From contig NZ_JBMERQ010000001.1 in NCBI RefSeq assembly GCF_048820895.1, positions 1 through 64,000 of the forward strand: a stretch of 64,000 nucleotides of DNA. Reading direction: 5' to 3'. This stretch comes from Cribrihabitans_A neustonicus (GTDB taxonomy: Bacteria; Pseudomonadota; Alphaproteobacteria; Rhodobacterales; Rhodobacteraceae). Every line of letters starts with the position of its first letter. Position 1 is the stretch's first letter. Below the pieces are notes generated by a model. It was not told where the DNA came from. It saw only the letters and a list, made by a program, of their open reading frames with translations, and did not search any database. Position numbers and translations under genes: made by a program. This document shows positions 37,264 to 45,646 of this stretch, piece after piece.

Positions 37264-37310
37264 CGTTTCATCTTTCCAGAAATACTCCCGCCGGAGGCAT
37301 CCGCCCGGGC
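37264..37310 (+). repeat. Dispersed intergenic repeat, copy C (degenerate)
   Basis: TTTCATCTTTCCAGAAATAC followed by TCCCGCCGG resembles the core of the other copies (501-550, 30521-30570) but lacks the long G-run. It lies between nuoD and nuoE. Confidence 0.45.
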
Positions 37311-37333
37311 AATACGCGCCAGGAGGCGATCTG

Positions 37334-38503
37334 ATGCTGCGCCGTCTGCACCACGAACAACCCGCGAGCTTTGCCTTTACCCCGGCCAACCAGGCCTGGG
37401 CCGAGGCCCAGATCACCAAGTACCCCGAAGGCCGCCAGGCCTCGGCCATCATCCCGCTGCTGTGGCGCGCCCAGGAGCAGGAGGGCTGGCTGACCAAGCC
37501 GGCAATCGAATATGTCGCCGACATGCTGGGCATGGCCTATATCCGGGCGCTGGAGGTTGCGACTTTCTACTTCATGTTCCAGCTGCAGCCCACCGGGTCG
37601 GTTGCGCATGTCCAGATCTGCGGCACCACGTCCTGCATGATTTGCGGGGCGGAGGACCTGATTGCGGTCTGCCGGGAAAAGATCGCCAACAAGCCGCACA
37701 CCCTGTCGGCGGATGGCAAATTCTCCTGGGAAGAAGTCGAATGCCTCGGCGCCTGCACCAACGCCCCGATGGCGCAGATCGGCAAGGACTACTACGAGGA
37801 TCTGACCGCGGAAGGCTTTGCCAAGCTGCTGGATGATCTGGCTGTAGGCAAGGCGGTTGCGCCCGGGCCGCAGAACGGCCGCTATGCCGCGGAGCCGAAG
37901 CCCGGCCTCACCTCGCTGACCGAGTTCGACAGCGGCAAGCAGCAGTACAACGCCTCGGTGCAGCTGGCAGTGGACCTCAGCGATGGCGTGAAGCGCATCC
38001 AGGGTGACGAGGTGCCGCTGCTGACGCCGTGGATCGGCAAGGATGGCGAGGTCGCAGGCCGCGCCGCCGCCGAGCGCCCGCCGGAGCCGCCCAAGGATCC
38101 GGTTCCTGCCGCCCGCCAAGCCGAGGCAGTGAAGGAAGCGCCGCCCAAGAAGTCGGACGTGTCCGAGCCGTCCTCCCCCGAAGGCGGCGCTGCCGAAGCG
38201 ACCGAGGAAACCGGGAACGGCGGGACGGCTGGTTCGGCCGGGGAAAGCGCGCCGGAAACCCTGAAGGAAGCCCGCGGCGGCCAGGCCGACGATCTGAAGC
38301 AGCTAAAGGGTGTCGGCCCCAAGCTGGAAGCGCAGCTCAACGAGCTGGGCATCTACCACTTCGGCCAGATCGCCGAATGGGGCGAGGCTGAAGCGGCCTG
38401 GATTGATGCGCGCCTGTCCTTCAAAGGCCGGATCGAACGGGACGGCTGGATTGAACAGGCCAAGCGCCTGGCCGCGGGTGACGGCACCAAAGACGACGAC
38501 TGA
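37334..38503 (+). CDS. nuoE: NADH-quinone oxidoreductase subunit E with C-terminal helix-hairpin-helix extension
   Basis: The first 170 or so residues are the 24-kDa thioredoxin-like subunit holding a 2Fe-2S cluster, with ligands in QICGTTSCMICG and VECLGACTNAPM. It works with NuoF at the NADH end. The protein is 389 residues, over twice the E. coli length. An Ala/Pro/Glu-rich linker (about 230-318) leads to a C-terminal domain at 319-389 with DDLKQLKGVGPKLEAQLNEL, a helix-hairpin-helix pattern usually linked to DNA binding. Rhodobacter NuoE is known to be similarly long. AGGAGG precedes the ATG by 7 bases. Confidence 0.93.
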   Translation: MLRRLHHEQPASFAFTPANQAWAEAQITKYPEGRQASAIIPLLWRAQEQEGWLTKPAIEYVADMLGMAYIRALEVATFYFMFQLQPTGSVAHVQICGTTSCMICGAEDLIAVCREKIANKPHTLSADGKFSWEEVECLGACTNAPMAQIGKDYYEDLTAEGFAKLLDDLAVGKAVAPGPQNGRYAAEPKPGLTSLTEFDSGKQQYNASVQLAVDLSDGVKRIQGDEVPLLTPWIGKDGEVAGRAAAERPPEPPKDPVPAARQAEAVKEAPPKKSDVSEPSSPEGGAAEATEETGNGGTAGSAGESAPETLKEARGGQADDLKQLKGVGPKLEAQLNELGIYHFGQIAEWGEAEAAWIDARLSFKGRIERDGWIEQAKRLAAGDGTKDDD

Positions 38504-38547
38504 ATCCGCCGCGGCACCCCCCGCCGCGGCCCGGAGAATTGGAACGG

Positions 38548-38775
38548 ATGCGTAAAGAGCAGGAACAGGCCATCGCAGCGAAGGGCCGGCATATCGCCTT
38601 GGTGATTGCCGGGACGATCACGCTGTGGGTGCTGCTGTCGCTGTTCGTGGGCCCGGTGCTGGGCCTGCCGGGGCGCTATGCGCTCTTGTTCGATTTCCTG
38701 GCGCTGGCGGGCATGATCTATGCCCTGGTCAACATCTATCAACTCTGGCGCATGCGCCAGGACAGCCAAAGGTAG
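38548..38775 (+). CDS. Small membrane protein in the nuo operon (DUF5337-like)
   Basis: This 75-residue protein has two hydrophobic helices (LVIAGTITLWVLLSLFVG and LLFDFLALAGMIYALVNIY) with charged ends, and resembles DUF5337 proteins found at this spot in Rhodobacteraceae nuo operons. The ATG at 38548 is preferred to the TTG three codons earlier by likeness to relatives, although the ribosome site (GGAG, 11 bases away) is loose. It could be an accessory or assembly factor of complex I; no function is known. Confidence 0.75.
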   Translation: MRKEQEQAIAAKGRHIALVIAGTITLWVLLSLFVGPVLGLPGRYALLFDFLALAGMIYALVNIYQLWRMRQDSQR

Positions 38776-38781
38776 GCACAC

Positions 38782-40080
38782 ATGCTGAAGGATCAGGACC
38801 GGATCTTTACCAACCTGTACGGGATGCACGAGCGCACGCTGGCTGGCGCCAAGGCGCGCGGCCATTGGGACGGGACCGCCGGGCTCATCGAAAAGGGCCG
38901 CGACTGGATCATCCAGACAATGAAGGATTCCGGTCTGCGCGGCCGCGGCGGCGCGGGCTTCCCCACGGGTCTGAAATGGTCCTTCATGCCCAAGGAAAGC
39001 GACGGCCGCCCGGCGTATCTGGTGGTGAATGCGGATGAATCCGAGCCCGGCACCTGCAAGGACCGGGAGATCATGCGCCACGATCCGCACACGCTGATCG
39101 AAGGCTGCCTGATCGCCTCCTTCGCGATGAATGCGCATACCTGCTACATTTATCTCCGCGGCGAATACATCCGCGAGCGCGAGGCGCTGCAGGCGGCGAT
39201 CGACGAAGCCTATGACCAGGGCCTTCTGGGCAGGAACGCCGCCGGCTCTGGGTGGGATTTCGACGTCTTCCTGCACCACGGGGCAGGGGCCTATATCTGC
39301 GGCGAGGAAACCGCCCTGATCGAAAGCCTCGAAGGCAAGAAGGGCATGCCCCGGATGAAGCCGCCGTTCCCGGCAGGCGCGGGGCTTTATGGCTGCCCGA
39401 CCACGGTGAACAACGTGGAATCCATCGCCGTCGTGCCGACCATCCTGCGCCGCGGCGCCGACTGGTTTGCAGGCTTCGGCCGCCAGAACAATGCGGGCAC
39501 CAAGCTGTTCGCCATATCTGGCCACGTCAACAACCCGTGTGTCGTCGAAGAGGCAATGTCGATCTCCTTCGAGGAGCTGATCGAGAAGCACTGCGGCGGC
39601 ATCCGCGGCGGCTGGGACAACCTCCTTGCGGTGATCCCCGGCGGCTCTTCGGTGCCGTGCGTGCGCGGTGAGAACATGCGCGACGCGATCATGGATTTCG
39701 ACTACCTGCGCGGCGAGCTGGGCTCCGGCCTTGGCACCGCCGCGGTGATCGTGATGAACAAGCAGACCGACATCATCAAGGCGATCTGGCGGCTGTCCAA
39801 GTTCTACAAGCACGAAAGCTGCGGCCAGTGCACACCCTGCCGCGAAGGCACCGGCTGGATGATGCGGGTAATGGAGCGCTTTGTCAGGGGCGAGGCCGAG
39901 CTTGAAGAGATCGACATGCTGTGGGACGTGACCAAGCAGGTCGAGGGCCACACCATCTGCGCGCTGGGGGATGCGGCGGCGTGGCCGATCCAGGGCCTGA
40001 TCCGCAATTTCCGTGAGGAGATTGAGGATCGTATCAAGGCACAGAAGTCGGGCCGCATGGGCGCGATGGCAGCGGAGTGA
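38782..40080 (+). CDS. nuoF: NADH-quinone oxidoreductase subunit F
   Basis: This 432-residue 51-kDa subunit binds NADH, FMN and cluster N3. Visible are GLRGRGGAGFPTGLKW (nucleotide region), YICGEETALIESLEGK (FMN region) and the 4Fe-4S ligands ESCGQCTPCREGTGW plus HTICALGD. It accepts hydride from NADH at the tip of the peripheral arm. It begins six bases after the small membrane protein gene. Confidence 0.96.
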   Translation: MLKDQDRIFTNLYGMHERTLAGAKARGHWDGTAGLIEKGRDWIIQTMKDSGLRGRGGAGFPTGLKWSFMPKESDGRPAYLVVNADESEPGTCKDREIMRHDPHTLIEGCLIASFAMNAHTCYIYLRGEYIREREALQAAIDEAYDQGLLGRNAAGSGWDFDVFLHHGAGAYICGEETALIESLEGKKGMPRMKPPFPAGAGLYGCPTTVNNVESIAVVPTILRRGADWFAGFGRQNNAGTKLFAISGHVNNPCVVEEAMSISFEELIEKHCGGIRGGWDNLLAVIPGGSSVPCVRGENMRDAIMDFDYLRGELGSGLGTAAVIVMNKQTDIIKAIWRLSKFYKHESCGQCTPCREGTGWMMRVMERFVRGEAELEEIDMLWDVTKQVEGHTICALGDAAAWPIQGLIRNFREEIEDRIKAQKSGRMGAMAAE

Positions 40081-40085
40081 GCAAG

Positions 40086-40502
40086 ATGGAAGCCTTTACC
40101 GCATATTCCCACGCGCTGGCCTCGCTGATCGGCTTTGCCCTGGTTGTGCTGGCATTGTCGCCGTTTTCGGCGCTGGCCAAGCAGAAACGCGGCATGGCCC
40201 CGGGAGCCACACCAGCCGAGGATTATTCCGACCGCGCCTACCGTCTGAACCGCGCCTATCTCAACGGCTGCGAGACGCTGCCCGCCTTCCTGGCCGTCAC
40301 CGTGGCGGCGATGCTGGCGGGCGCCGCGCCGTTCTGGGTGAACCTGCTGGCCGCGCTGGTGCTGCTGACGCGGCTGGCAATGCTCGCGGTGCATCTGAGC
40401 GGCGCGGGCAAGCCGCACAATGGGATGCGCACGATGTTCTACGTGGCGGGCTGGGGCTGCATGGTCGTGCTGGCCGTCCTGGCCCTTGTGGCGGTGTTTT
40501 GA
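40086..40502 (+). CDS. MAPEG family membrane protein in the nuo operon
   Basis: This 138-residue protein has four hydrophobic helices and the MAPEG-type pattern RAYRLNRAYLNGCETLPAFL, shared with microsomal glutathione transferase-like proteins. The ATG at 40086 is 8 bases after GGAG; a GTG overlapping the nuoF stop has no spacing for a ribosome site. It lies between nuoF and a lipoprotein gene inside the complex I operon. Catalytic activity is unknown for this branch. Confidence 0.78.
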   Translation: MEAFTAYSHALASLIGFALVVLALSPFSALAKQKRGMAPGATPAEDYSDRAYRLNRAYLNGCETLPAFLAVTVAAMLAGAAPFWVNLLAALVLLTRLAMLAVHLSGAGKPHNGMRTMFYVAGWGCMVVLAVLALVAVF

Positions 40503-40504
40503 CC

Positions 40505-40882
40505 ATGCGCCGCGCATTCTCCCCTCTGAGCCCGGCCTGCGCGCGGCGGCTTTTGCCCGCGTTCTGTCTGGCTGCCGCGGCGGCTCTCACCGCCTGCGGC
40601 GCCGCCACCGAGGGGCGGGCCACCTATGACGGCGTCGCTTTCCGTGCCAAGGCCAAGCCGGTGGACAAGAAGGTATCGCGCGCGGCGTTCCAGGTGACCA
40701 TCAAGAACGCTGGCCGCTCGCTCAAGGGCGCGCGGCTGGCGGCGGCCCATGCGGGCACGAGCTACTGCGTGATGAACTACGGCTCTTCCCGCATCGACTG
40801 GCAGGCCGACCCCTGGGATGAGGGCGCGCCGCTGGCGCTCAGCGGCAGCGATGCCATCTTCTGGGGCACCTGCGACCCGTGA
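40505..40882 (+). CDS. Putative lipoprotein in the nuo operon
   Basis: This 125-residue protein has a long signal peptide ending in lipobox LTAC (Cys31), after which the mature protein is small and mostly beta by pattern (RATYDGVAFRAKAKPVDKK, AAFQVTIKNAGRS). It starts two bases after the MAPEG gene and has no clear ribosome site of its own, so it depends on coupling. I do not recognise the family. Being exported, it cannot act in the cytoplasmic arm of complex I. Confidence 0.68.
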   Translation: MRRAFSPLSPACARRLLPAFCLAAAAALTACGAATEGRATYDGVAFRAKAKPVDKKVSRAAFQVTIKNAGRSLKGARLAAAHAGTSYCVMNYGSSRIDWQADPWDEGAPLALSGSDAIFWGTCDP

Positions 40883-40983
40883 TCCGGATTTCGGCATATC
40901 CTTGCCGTCCGGCGCAGCCGCTATTGCATAGCGGTGCGGGGGCTGCGCGCTATCGGGACTTCTTTCAGAAGGAGACCCCGATA

Positions 40984-41412
40984 ATGCGTACGCTGATTGC
41001 TGCCGCCGTGACCGCCATTCTGGCGCTGCCTGCCGCTGCCTCCGATGCCAAGGCAGCGGCGCCTGCCGGCAAGCCGTCCCTGCGCGACGTGCAGGAGATC
41101 GAGGACCCGCTGTTCGCTGTGGCCGTTGCCAAGGAGGTTGCGGACCATTGCGGCAGCCTGGCACCGCGCTACTTCCGCGGGCTGGTCGAACTGCGCCGCC
41201 TGCGGGCGCGCGCTAACGAGCTTGGCTACACCGACGCGGAAATCCGCGCCTACATCGAATCCGATGCCGAAAAGGCCCGCATGCGCGCCAAGGGCGAAAA
41301 GCTTCTGGCCCAGAACGGGGTCTCTTACGGCGAGCCGGAAACCTTCTGCGCCTATGGCCGCGCGGAGATTGAGAAAAACAGCGCGATCGGCGTTTTACTG
41401 AGGGCGAAGTAG
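40984..41412 (+). CDS. Secreted protein in the nuo operon (DUF5333-like)
   Basis: This 142-residue protein has a clean signal peptide (MRTLIAAAVTAILALPAAA) and a charged helical body with two cysteines (DHCGSL, TFCAYG) that could form a periplasmic disulfide. It looks like the DUF5333 proteins seen in nuo operons of this family. AAGGAG lies 9 bases before the ATG. It is followed three bases later by nuoG. No role is established. Confidence 0.72.
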   Translation: MRTLIAAAVTAILALPAAASDAKAAAPAGKPSLRDVQEIEDPLFAVAVAKEVADHCGSLAPRYFRGLVELRRLRARANELGYTDAEIRAYIESDAEKARMRAKGEKLLAQNGVSYGEPETFCAYGRAEIEKNSAIGVLLRAK

Positions 41413-41415
41413 ACC

Positions 41416-43434
41416 ATGTCTGACCTCCGCAAGATCAACATTGACGGAACCGAGATCGAAGTGGACGGGGCGATGACCCTGATCCAGGCCTGTGAGGAGG
41501 CCGGCGTCGAGATCCCGCGCTTCTGCTACCATGAGCGTTTGTCCATCGCGGGCAACTGCCGCATGTGCCTGGTCGAAGTGGTCGGCGGCCCGCCGAAACC
41601 CGCCGCCTCTTGCGCCATGCAGGTGCGCGACCTGCGCCCGGGCCCCGAAGGCCAGGCGCCGCAGGTGCGCACCAACTCGCCGATGGTCAAGAAGGCCCGC
41701 GAAGGGGTGATGGAGTTCCTGCTCATCAACCACCCGCTCGACTGTCCGATCTGCGACCAGGGCGGCGAATGCGACCTGCAGGACCAGGCGATGGCCTATG
41801 GCGTGGACTTCTCCCGCTTCCGCGAGCCCAAGCGTGCGGTGGAGGATCTGGACCTCGGCCCGCTCGTTGATACCGCAATGACCCGCTGCATCTCCTGCAC
41901 CCGCTGCGTGCGCTTCACCACCGAGGTCGCGGGCATCACCCAGATGGGCCAGACCGGCCGCGGCGAGGATGCGGAGATCACCACCTACCTGAACCAGACG
42001 CTGCAATCGAACCTGCAGGGCAATATCATCGACCTGTGCCCGGTGGGGGCGCTGACCTCAAAGCCCTATGCTTTCACCGCACGGCCCTGGGAGCTGACCA
42101 AGACGGAAACCATCGACGTGATGGATGCGCTTGGCTCCAACATCCGGGTCGACACCAAGGGCCGCGAAGTGATGCGCATCCTGCCGCGCAACCATGACGG
42201 CGTGAACGAGGAATGGATATCCGACAAGACCCGCTTTGTCTGGGATGGCCTGCGCCGCCAGCGCCTCGACCGGCCCTACGTGCGCGTCGACGGCAAGCTG
42301 GAGCCCGCCACCTGGGGCGAGGCGCTGTCGGTTGCCGCAAGTGCGATGAAGGGCCGGAAGGTCGCGGGCCTGATCGGCGATCTGGTCCCGGTCGAGGCTG
42401 CCTTTGCGCTCAAGCAGCTGGTCGAGGGGCTGGGCGGCACGGTCGAGTGCCGCACCGACAACGCCCGCCTGCCGATCGGCAACCGTGCGGGCTATGCCGG
42501 CACCGCCACGATCGAAGATATCGACAGTGCCAAGTTCATCCAGCTGATCGGCACTAACCCGCGCGACGAAGCGCCGGTGCTGAACGCCCGGATCCGAAAA
42601 GCCTGGCTGAACGGTGCCCAAGTGGGGCTGGTCGGCCAGCCCGCCGATCTGACCTATGACTACGCCCACGCGGGCACCGGGCGCGACGCGCTGCAAAGCC
42701 TGCTGGACAAGGACTACGGTGCCGTCAAGGATGCGCCTTCCGTGGTCATTGTGGGGCAAGGCGCCCTGCGCGAAGCCGACGGGCTGGCGGTGCTGGCCGC
42801 GGCTCAGAAGCTGGCCGCAGATACCAATTCTAAATTGCTGGTACTGCACTTGGCTGCCTCCCGCGTTGGGGCGATGGACATCGGTGCCGTGACCGAAGGC
42901 GGTATGGACGCGGCACTCGACGGGGCGGAGGTGATCTACAATCTCGGCGCCGACGAGGTGGTAATCACGCCCGGCGCCTTTGTGATCTACCAGGGCAGCC
43001 ACGGCGACCGAGGCGCGCATCGCGCCGACGTGATCTTGCCCGGCGCCGCCTATACCGAGGAAAACGGCTTGTTCGTCAACACCGAGGGCCGGCCGCAGCT
43101 CGCCCTGCGCGCCGCTTTTGCACCCGGGGAGGCCAAAGAAAACTGGGCCATCCTGCGCGCTCTCAGCGCCGAGGTGGACGCCAAGCTGCCCTACGACTCG
43201 CTCGCCCAGCTGCGCACAGCGCTGGTGGCGGAAGCCCCCTATCTGGCCCGCATTGACGAGATCACTGCGAAGGACGGCGAGCCGCTTGAGCAGGGCCCCC
43301 TGGGCAGTGCCGGGTTCCTGACTGCGGTCCGCGACTTCTACCTGACCAACCCGATCGCCCGCGCCTCCGAGCTGATGGCCGAGCTGTCGGCGGGGGCAAA
43401 GGCGCGCGCAAACGGGAAGCTTGCCGCCGAATGA
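41416..43434 (+). CDS. nuoG: NADH-quinone oxidoreductase subunit G
   Basis: This 672-residue 75-kDa subunit carries three or more iron-sulfur clusters. The N-terminal 2Fe-2S site is in CYHERLSIAGNCRMCLVEV with a later Cys in AASC; the His-containing site is HPLDCPICDQGGECDLQDQ; the third is CISCTRCVRF with a final Cys in DLCPVGAL. The C-terminal part is a degenerate molybdopterin-oxidoreductase domain, as in all NuoG. Length is typical of alphaproteobacteria. Its stop overlaps the next lipoprotein start (ATGA). Confidence 0.95.
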   Translation: MSDLRKINIDGTEIEVDGAMTLIQACEEAGVEIPRFCYHERLSIAGNCRMCLVEVVGGPPKPAASCAMQVRDLRPGPEGQAPQVRTNSPMVKKAREGVMEFLLINHPLDCPICDQGGECDLQDQAMAYGVDFSRFREPKRAVEDLDLGPLVDTAMTRCISCTRCVRFTTEVAGITQMGQTGRGEDAEITTYLNQTLQSNLQGNIIDLCPVGALTSKPYAFTARPWELTKTETIDVMDALGSNIRVDTKGREVMRILPRNHDGVNEEWISDKTRFVWDGLRRQRLDRPYVRVDGKLEPATWGEALSVAASAMKGRKVAGLIGDLVPVEAAFALKQLVEGLGGTVECRTDNARLPIGNRAGYAGTATIEDIDSAKFIQLIGTNPRDEAPVLNARIRKAWLNGAQVGLVGQPADLTYDYAHAGTGRDALQSLLDKDYGAVKDAPSVVIVGQGALREADGLAVLAAAQKLAADTNSKLLVLHLAASRVGAMDIGAVTEGGMDAALDGAEVIYNLGADEVVITPGAFVIYQGSHGDRGAHRADVILPGAAYTEENGLFVNTEGRPQLALRAAFAPGEAKENWAILRALSAEVDAKLPYDSLAQLRTALVAEAPYLARIDEITAKDGEPLEQGPLGSAGFLTAVRDFYLTNPIARASELMAELSAGAKARANGKLAAE

Positions 43435-43829
43435 TCCGTTTCGCCCTCATAACGCCCCTGCTGCTGGCAGCCTGCGCGATGGCGCCGGGCACCGGCACAG
43501 GTTCAGGCGGCGAGCGGCCCGCCCCCGTCTACGAGGGGGTGGAGACCAGCCTGCTTGAGGGCGATCTGGTGCAGTTCCGCGTCTTCATGCGCGGGCCGGA
43601 GGCGCCGGGCGATCTGGACGATTATGCCCAATGCGCTGCTGCCCAGTATGCGCTGATCCGGGGCTACGGCTTTGCGCGCCACGTGCGCACAACAACCAAA
43701 CAGTCGGGGGGCAGCCGCAGCGCAGATGCGGTCTATCTGATTTCGCCCTCCCTGCCGCGCGGGCTGCGCACCATCGACGCCGAAGTCGTGGTCGCCGACT
43801 GCGAGGCCAACGGAATACCTACGGTGTGA
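43431..43829 (+). CDS. Putative lipoprotein in the nuo operon
   Basis: This 132-residue protein has a short signal with lipobox LLAAC (Cys15), a Gly/Ser/Pro linker and a compact domain containing VQFRVFMRGPEAPGDLDDY and two cysteines (YAQCAA, VADCEA). The ATG overlaps the nuoG stop, so it is translationally coupled to a complex I gene. It ends six bases before nuoH. I do not recognise a wider family; exported location separates it from the cytoplasmic arm. Confidence 0.68.
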   Translation: MIRFALITPLLLAACAMAPGTGTGSGGERPAPVYEGVETSLLEGDLVQFRVFMRGPEAPGDLDDYAQCAAAQYALIRGYGFARHVRTTTKQSGGSRSADAVYLISPSLPRGLRTIDAEVVVADCEANGIPTV

Positions 43830-43835
43830 GGACCC

Positions 43836-44873
43836 ATGGCTGAATTCTTTGTAACTCCGGGCGGCATCGCTGTTCTGATCCTGGCGCAGGTGCTGGCCGT
43901 TGTCGCGTTCGTGATGATCTCGCTCCTGTTCCTCGTCTACGGCGACCGCAAGATCTGGGCCGCCGTCCAGATGCGCCGCGGCCCCAATGTGGTGGGCGTC
44001 TTCGGCCTGCTCCAATCGGTGGCGGATGCGCTGAAATACGTGGTGAAGGAGGTGGTAATCCCCGCGGGCGCCGACCGTACCGTCTTTATTCTCGCGCCGA
44101 TGACCTCCTTCGTGCTGGCGATGATCGCCTGGGCGGTGATCCCTTTCAACGACGGCTGGGTGCTCTCGGACATCAACGTCGCCATCCTCTACGTCTTCGC
44201 GGTCTCCTCGCTCGAGGTTTACGGCGTGATCATGGGCGGCTGGGCGTCGAACTCGAAATACCCGTTCCTTGGCTCGCTGCGCTCCGCAGCACAGATGATC
44301 TCCTACGAGGTCTCTCTGGGCCTCATCATCATCGGCATCATCATCTCCACCGGATCGATGAATTTCGGCGATATCGTGCGGGCGCAGGACGGCGACTTGG
44401 GCCTGCTGAACTGGTACTGGATCCCGCATTTCCCGATGGTTTTCCTGTTCTTCATCTCGGCGCTGGCGGAAACCAACCGCCCGCCCTTCGACCTGCCGGA
44501 AGCGGAATCGGAACTGGTGGCAGGCTACCAGGTGGAATACTCGGCAACGCCGTTCCTCTTGTTCATGGCTGGTGAATACATCGCCATCTTCCTGATGTGC
44601 GCGCTCACTTCGCTCCTGTTCTTCGGCGGCTGGCTGTCGCCGATTCCGGGGCTGCCGGATGGCGTGTTCTGGATGGTGCTGAAGATGGCGTTCTTCTTCT
44701 TCCTCTTCGCGATGGTGAAGGCGATCACCCCGCGCTACCGCTATGACCAGCTGATGCGGCTGGGCTGGAAAGTGTTCCTGCCGTTCTCTCTGGTCTGGGT
44801 GGTCTTCGTGTCCTTTGCCGCAAAATTTGATTGGTTCTGGGGCATCTTCGCCCGCTGGACCGTGGGAGGCTGA
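43836..44873 (+). CDS. nuoH: NADH-quinone oxidoreductase subunit H
   Basis: This 345-residue membrane subunit forms the junction to the peripheral arm and part of the quinone chamber. It has RKIWAAVQMRRGPNVVG, the conserved acidic loop ETNRPPFDLPEAESELVAGY and eight predicted helices. It is the normal length for the family. The next gene is not nuoI but a 72-residue ORF of different composition. Confidence 0.96.
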   Translation: MAEFFVTPGGIAVLILAQVLAVVAFVMISLLFLVYGDRKIWAAVQMRRGPNVVGVFGLLQSVADALKYVVKEVVIPAGADRTVFILAPMTSFVLAMIAWAVIPFNDGWVLSDINVAILYVFAVSSLEVYGVIMGGWASNSKYPFLGSLRSAAQMISYEVSLGLIIIGIIISTGSMNFGDIVRAQDGDLGLLNWYWIPHFPMVFLFFISALAETNRPPFDLPEAESELVAGYQVEYSATPFLLFMAGEYIAIFLMCALTSLLFFGGWLSPIPGLPDGVFWMVLKMAFFFFLFAMVKAITPRYRYDQLMRLGWKVFLPFSLVWVVFVSFAAKFDWFWGIFARWTVGG

Positions 44874-44876
44874 CCG

Positions 44877-45095
44877 TTGTCTGACAGTAAGTCGAAAGCG
44901 TTTGCCGAACTCGTCCTCTCGATGACTGAAGGGCAACGAACGGCAATGGCAGCAGATCTTCTGTCTGCCATCAGCGAAGACAAGGATGTTCGTGGGATGT
45001 TGGTTTCAATGTCCGAAGCAATCCGGGTTGGTACTGCGCTTAGGGACTTTGCTCACGAAATCGAAACCTATCATCCTGGGGGGCATAACTGGTGA
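44877..45095 (+). CDS. Small protein of atypical composition between nuoH and nuoI
   Basis: This 72-residue ORF starts at a TTG (7 bases after GGGAGG) and ends overlapping the GTG start of nuoI (GTGA). Hand counting gives about 51 percent GC, clearly below its neighbours, and its codons are less biased. The product is a soluble, probably helical protein (ELVLSMTEGQRTAMAADLLS, then EDKDVRGMLVSMSEAIRVG). It resembles nothing I know. The tight fit between two complex I genes argues it is translated. Confidence 0.55.
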   Translation: MSDSKSKAFAELVLSMTEGQRTAMAADLLSAISEDKDVRGMLVSMSEAIRVGTALRDFAHEIETYHPGGHNW

Positions 45096-45586
45096 CCCAA
45101 ATCGACTACACCCGCGCCGCCAAATACTTCCTGCTGCAGGATTTCTGGGTCGGCTTCAAATTGGGGCTGAAGTATTTCTTCGCCCCCAAGGCGACCCTGA
45201 ACTACCCGCATGAGAAGGGCCCGCTGAGCCCCCGCTTCCGCGGCGAGCACGCGCTGCGCCGCTATCCGAACGGCGAGGAGCGCTGCATTGCGTGCAAGCT
45301 CTGCGAGGCGATCTGCCCGGCGCAGGCGATCACCATCGACGCCGAACCGCGCGAGGACGGCAGCCGCCGCACCACGCGTTATGACATCGACATGACCAAA
45401 TGCATCTACTGCGGCTTCTGCCAGGAAGCCTGCCCGGTGGATGCCATCGTCGAGGGCCCCAACTTCGAGTTCGCGACTGAGACCCGCGAGGAGCTGTTCT
45501 ACAACAAGGAGAAACTCCTGGAGAACGGCGAACGCTGGGAAGCCGAGATCGCCCGCAACCTCGAAATCGACGCGCCGTACCGATGA
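45092..45586 (+). CDS. nuoI: NADH-quinone oxidoreductase subunit I
   Basis: This 164-residue 23-kDa subunit carries two 4Fe-4S clusters (N6a and N6b) with ligands in CIACKLCEAICP and CIYCGFCQEACP. It links NuoG to NuoB. The start is a GTG that overlaps the stop of the preceding small ORF. The N-terminal IDYTRAAKYFLLQDFWVGF is typical of Rhodobacteraceae NuoI, supporting this start. Confidence 0.95.
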   Translation: MTQIDYTRAAKYFLLQDFWVGFKLGLKYFFAPKATLNYPHEKGPLSPRFRGEHALRRYPNGEERCIACKLCEAICPAQAITIDAEPREDGSRRTTRYDIDMTKCIYCGFCQEACPVDAIVEGPNFEFATETREELFYNKEKLLENGERWEAEIARNLEIDAPYR

Positions 45587-45595
45587 GCGCCACCC

Positions 45596-45633
45596 GCAAA
45601 ACTTTTGCCAAGACTTCAAGAAAGAGTCTTGGC
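45596..45633 (+). repeat. Intergenic palindrome between nuoI and the next gene
   Basis: Two inverted repeats stand side by side: GCAAAA-C-TTTTGC (45596-45608) and GCCAAGACT-N9-AGTCTTGGC (45607-45633). The second has a perfect 9-bp stem. It looks like a second REP-like element type and could act as an mRNA hairpin in the operon. Confidence 0.5.
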
Positions 45634-45646
45634 CGGAGGACATGAC

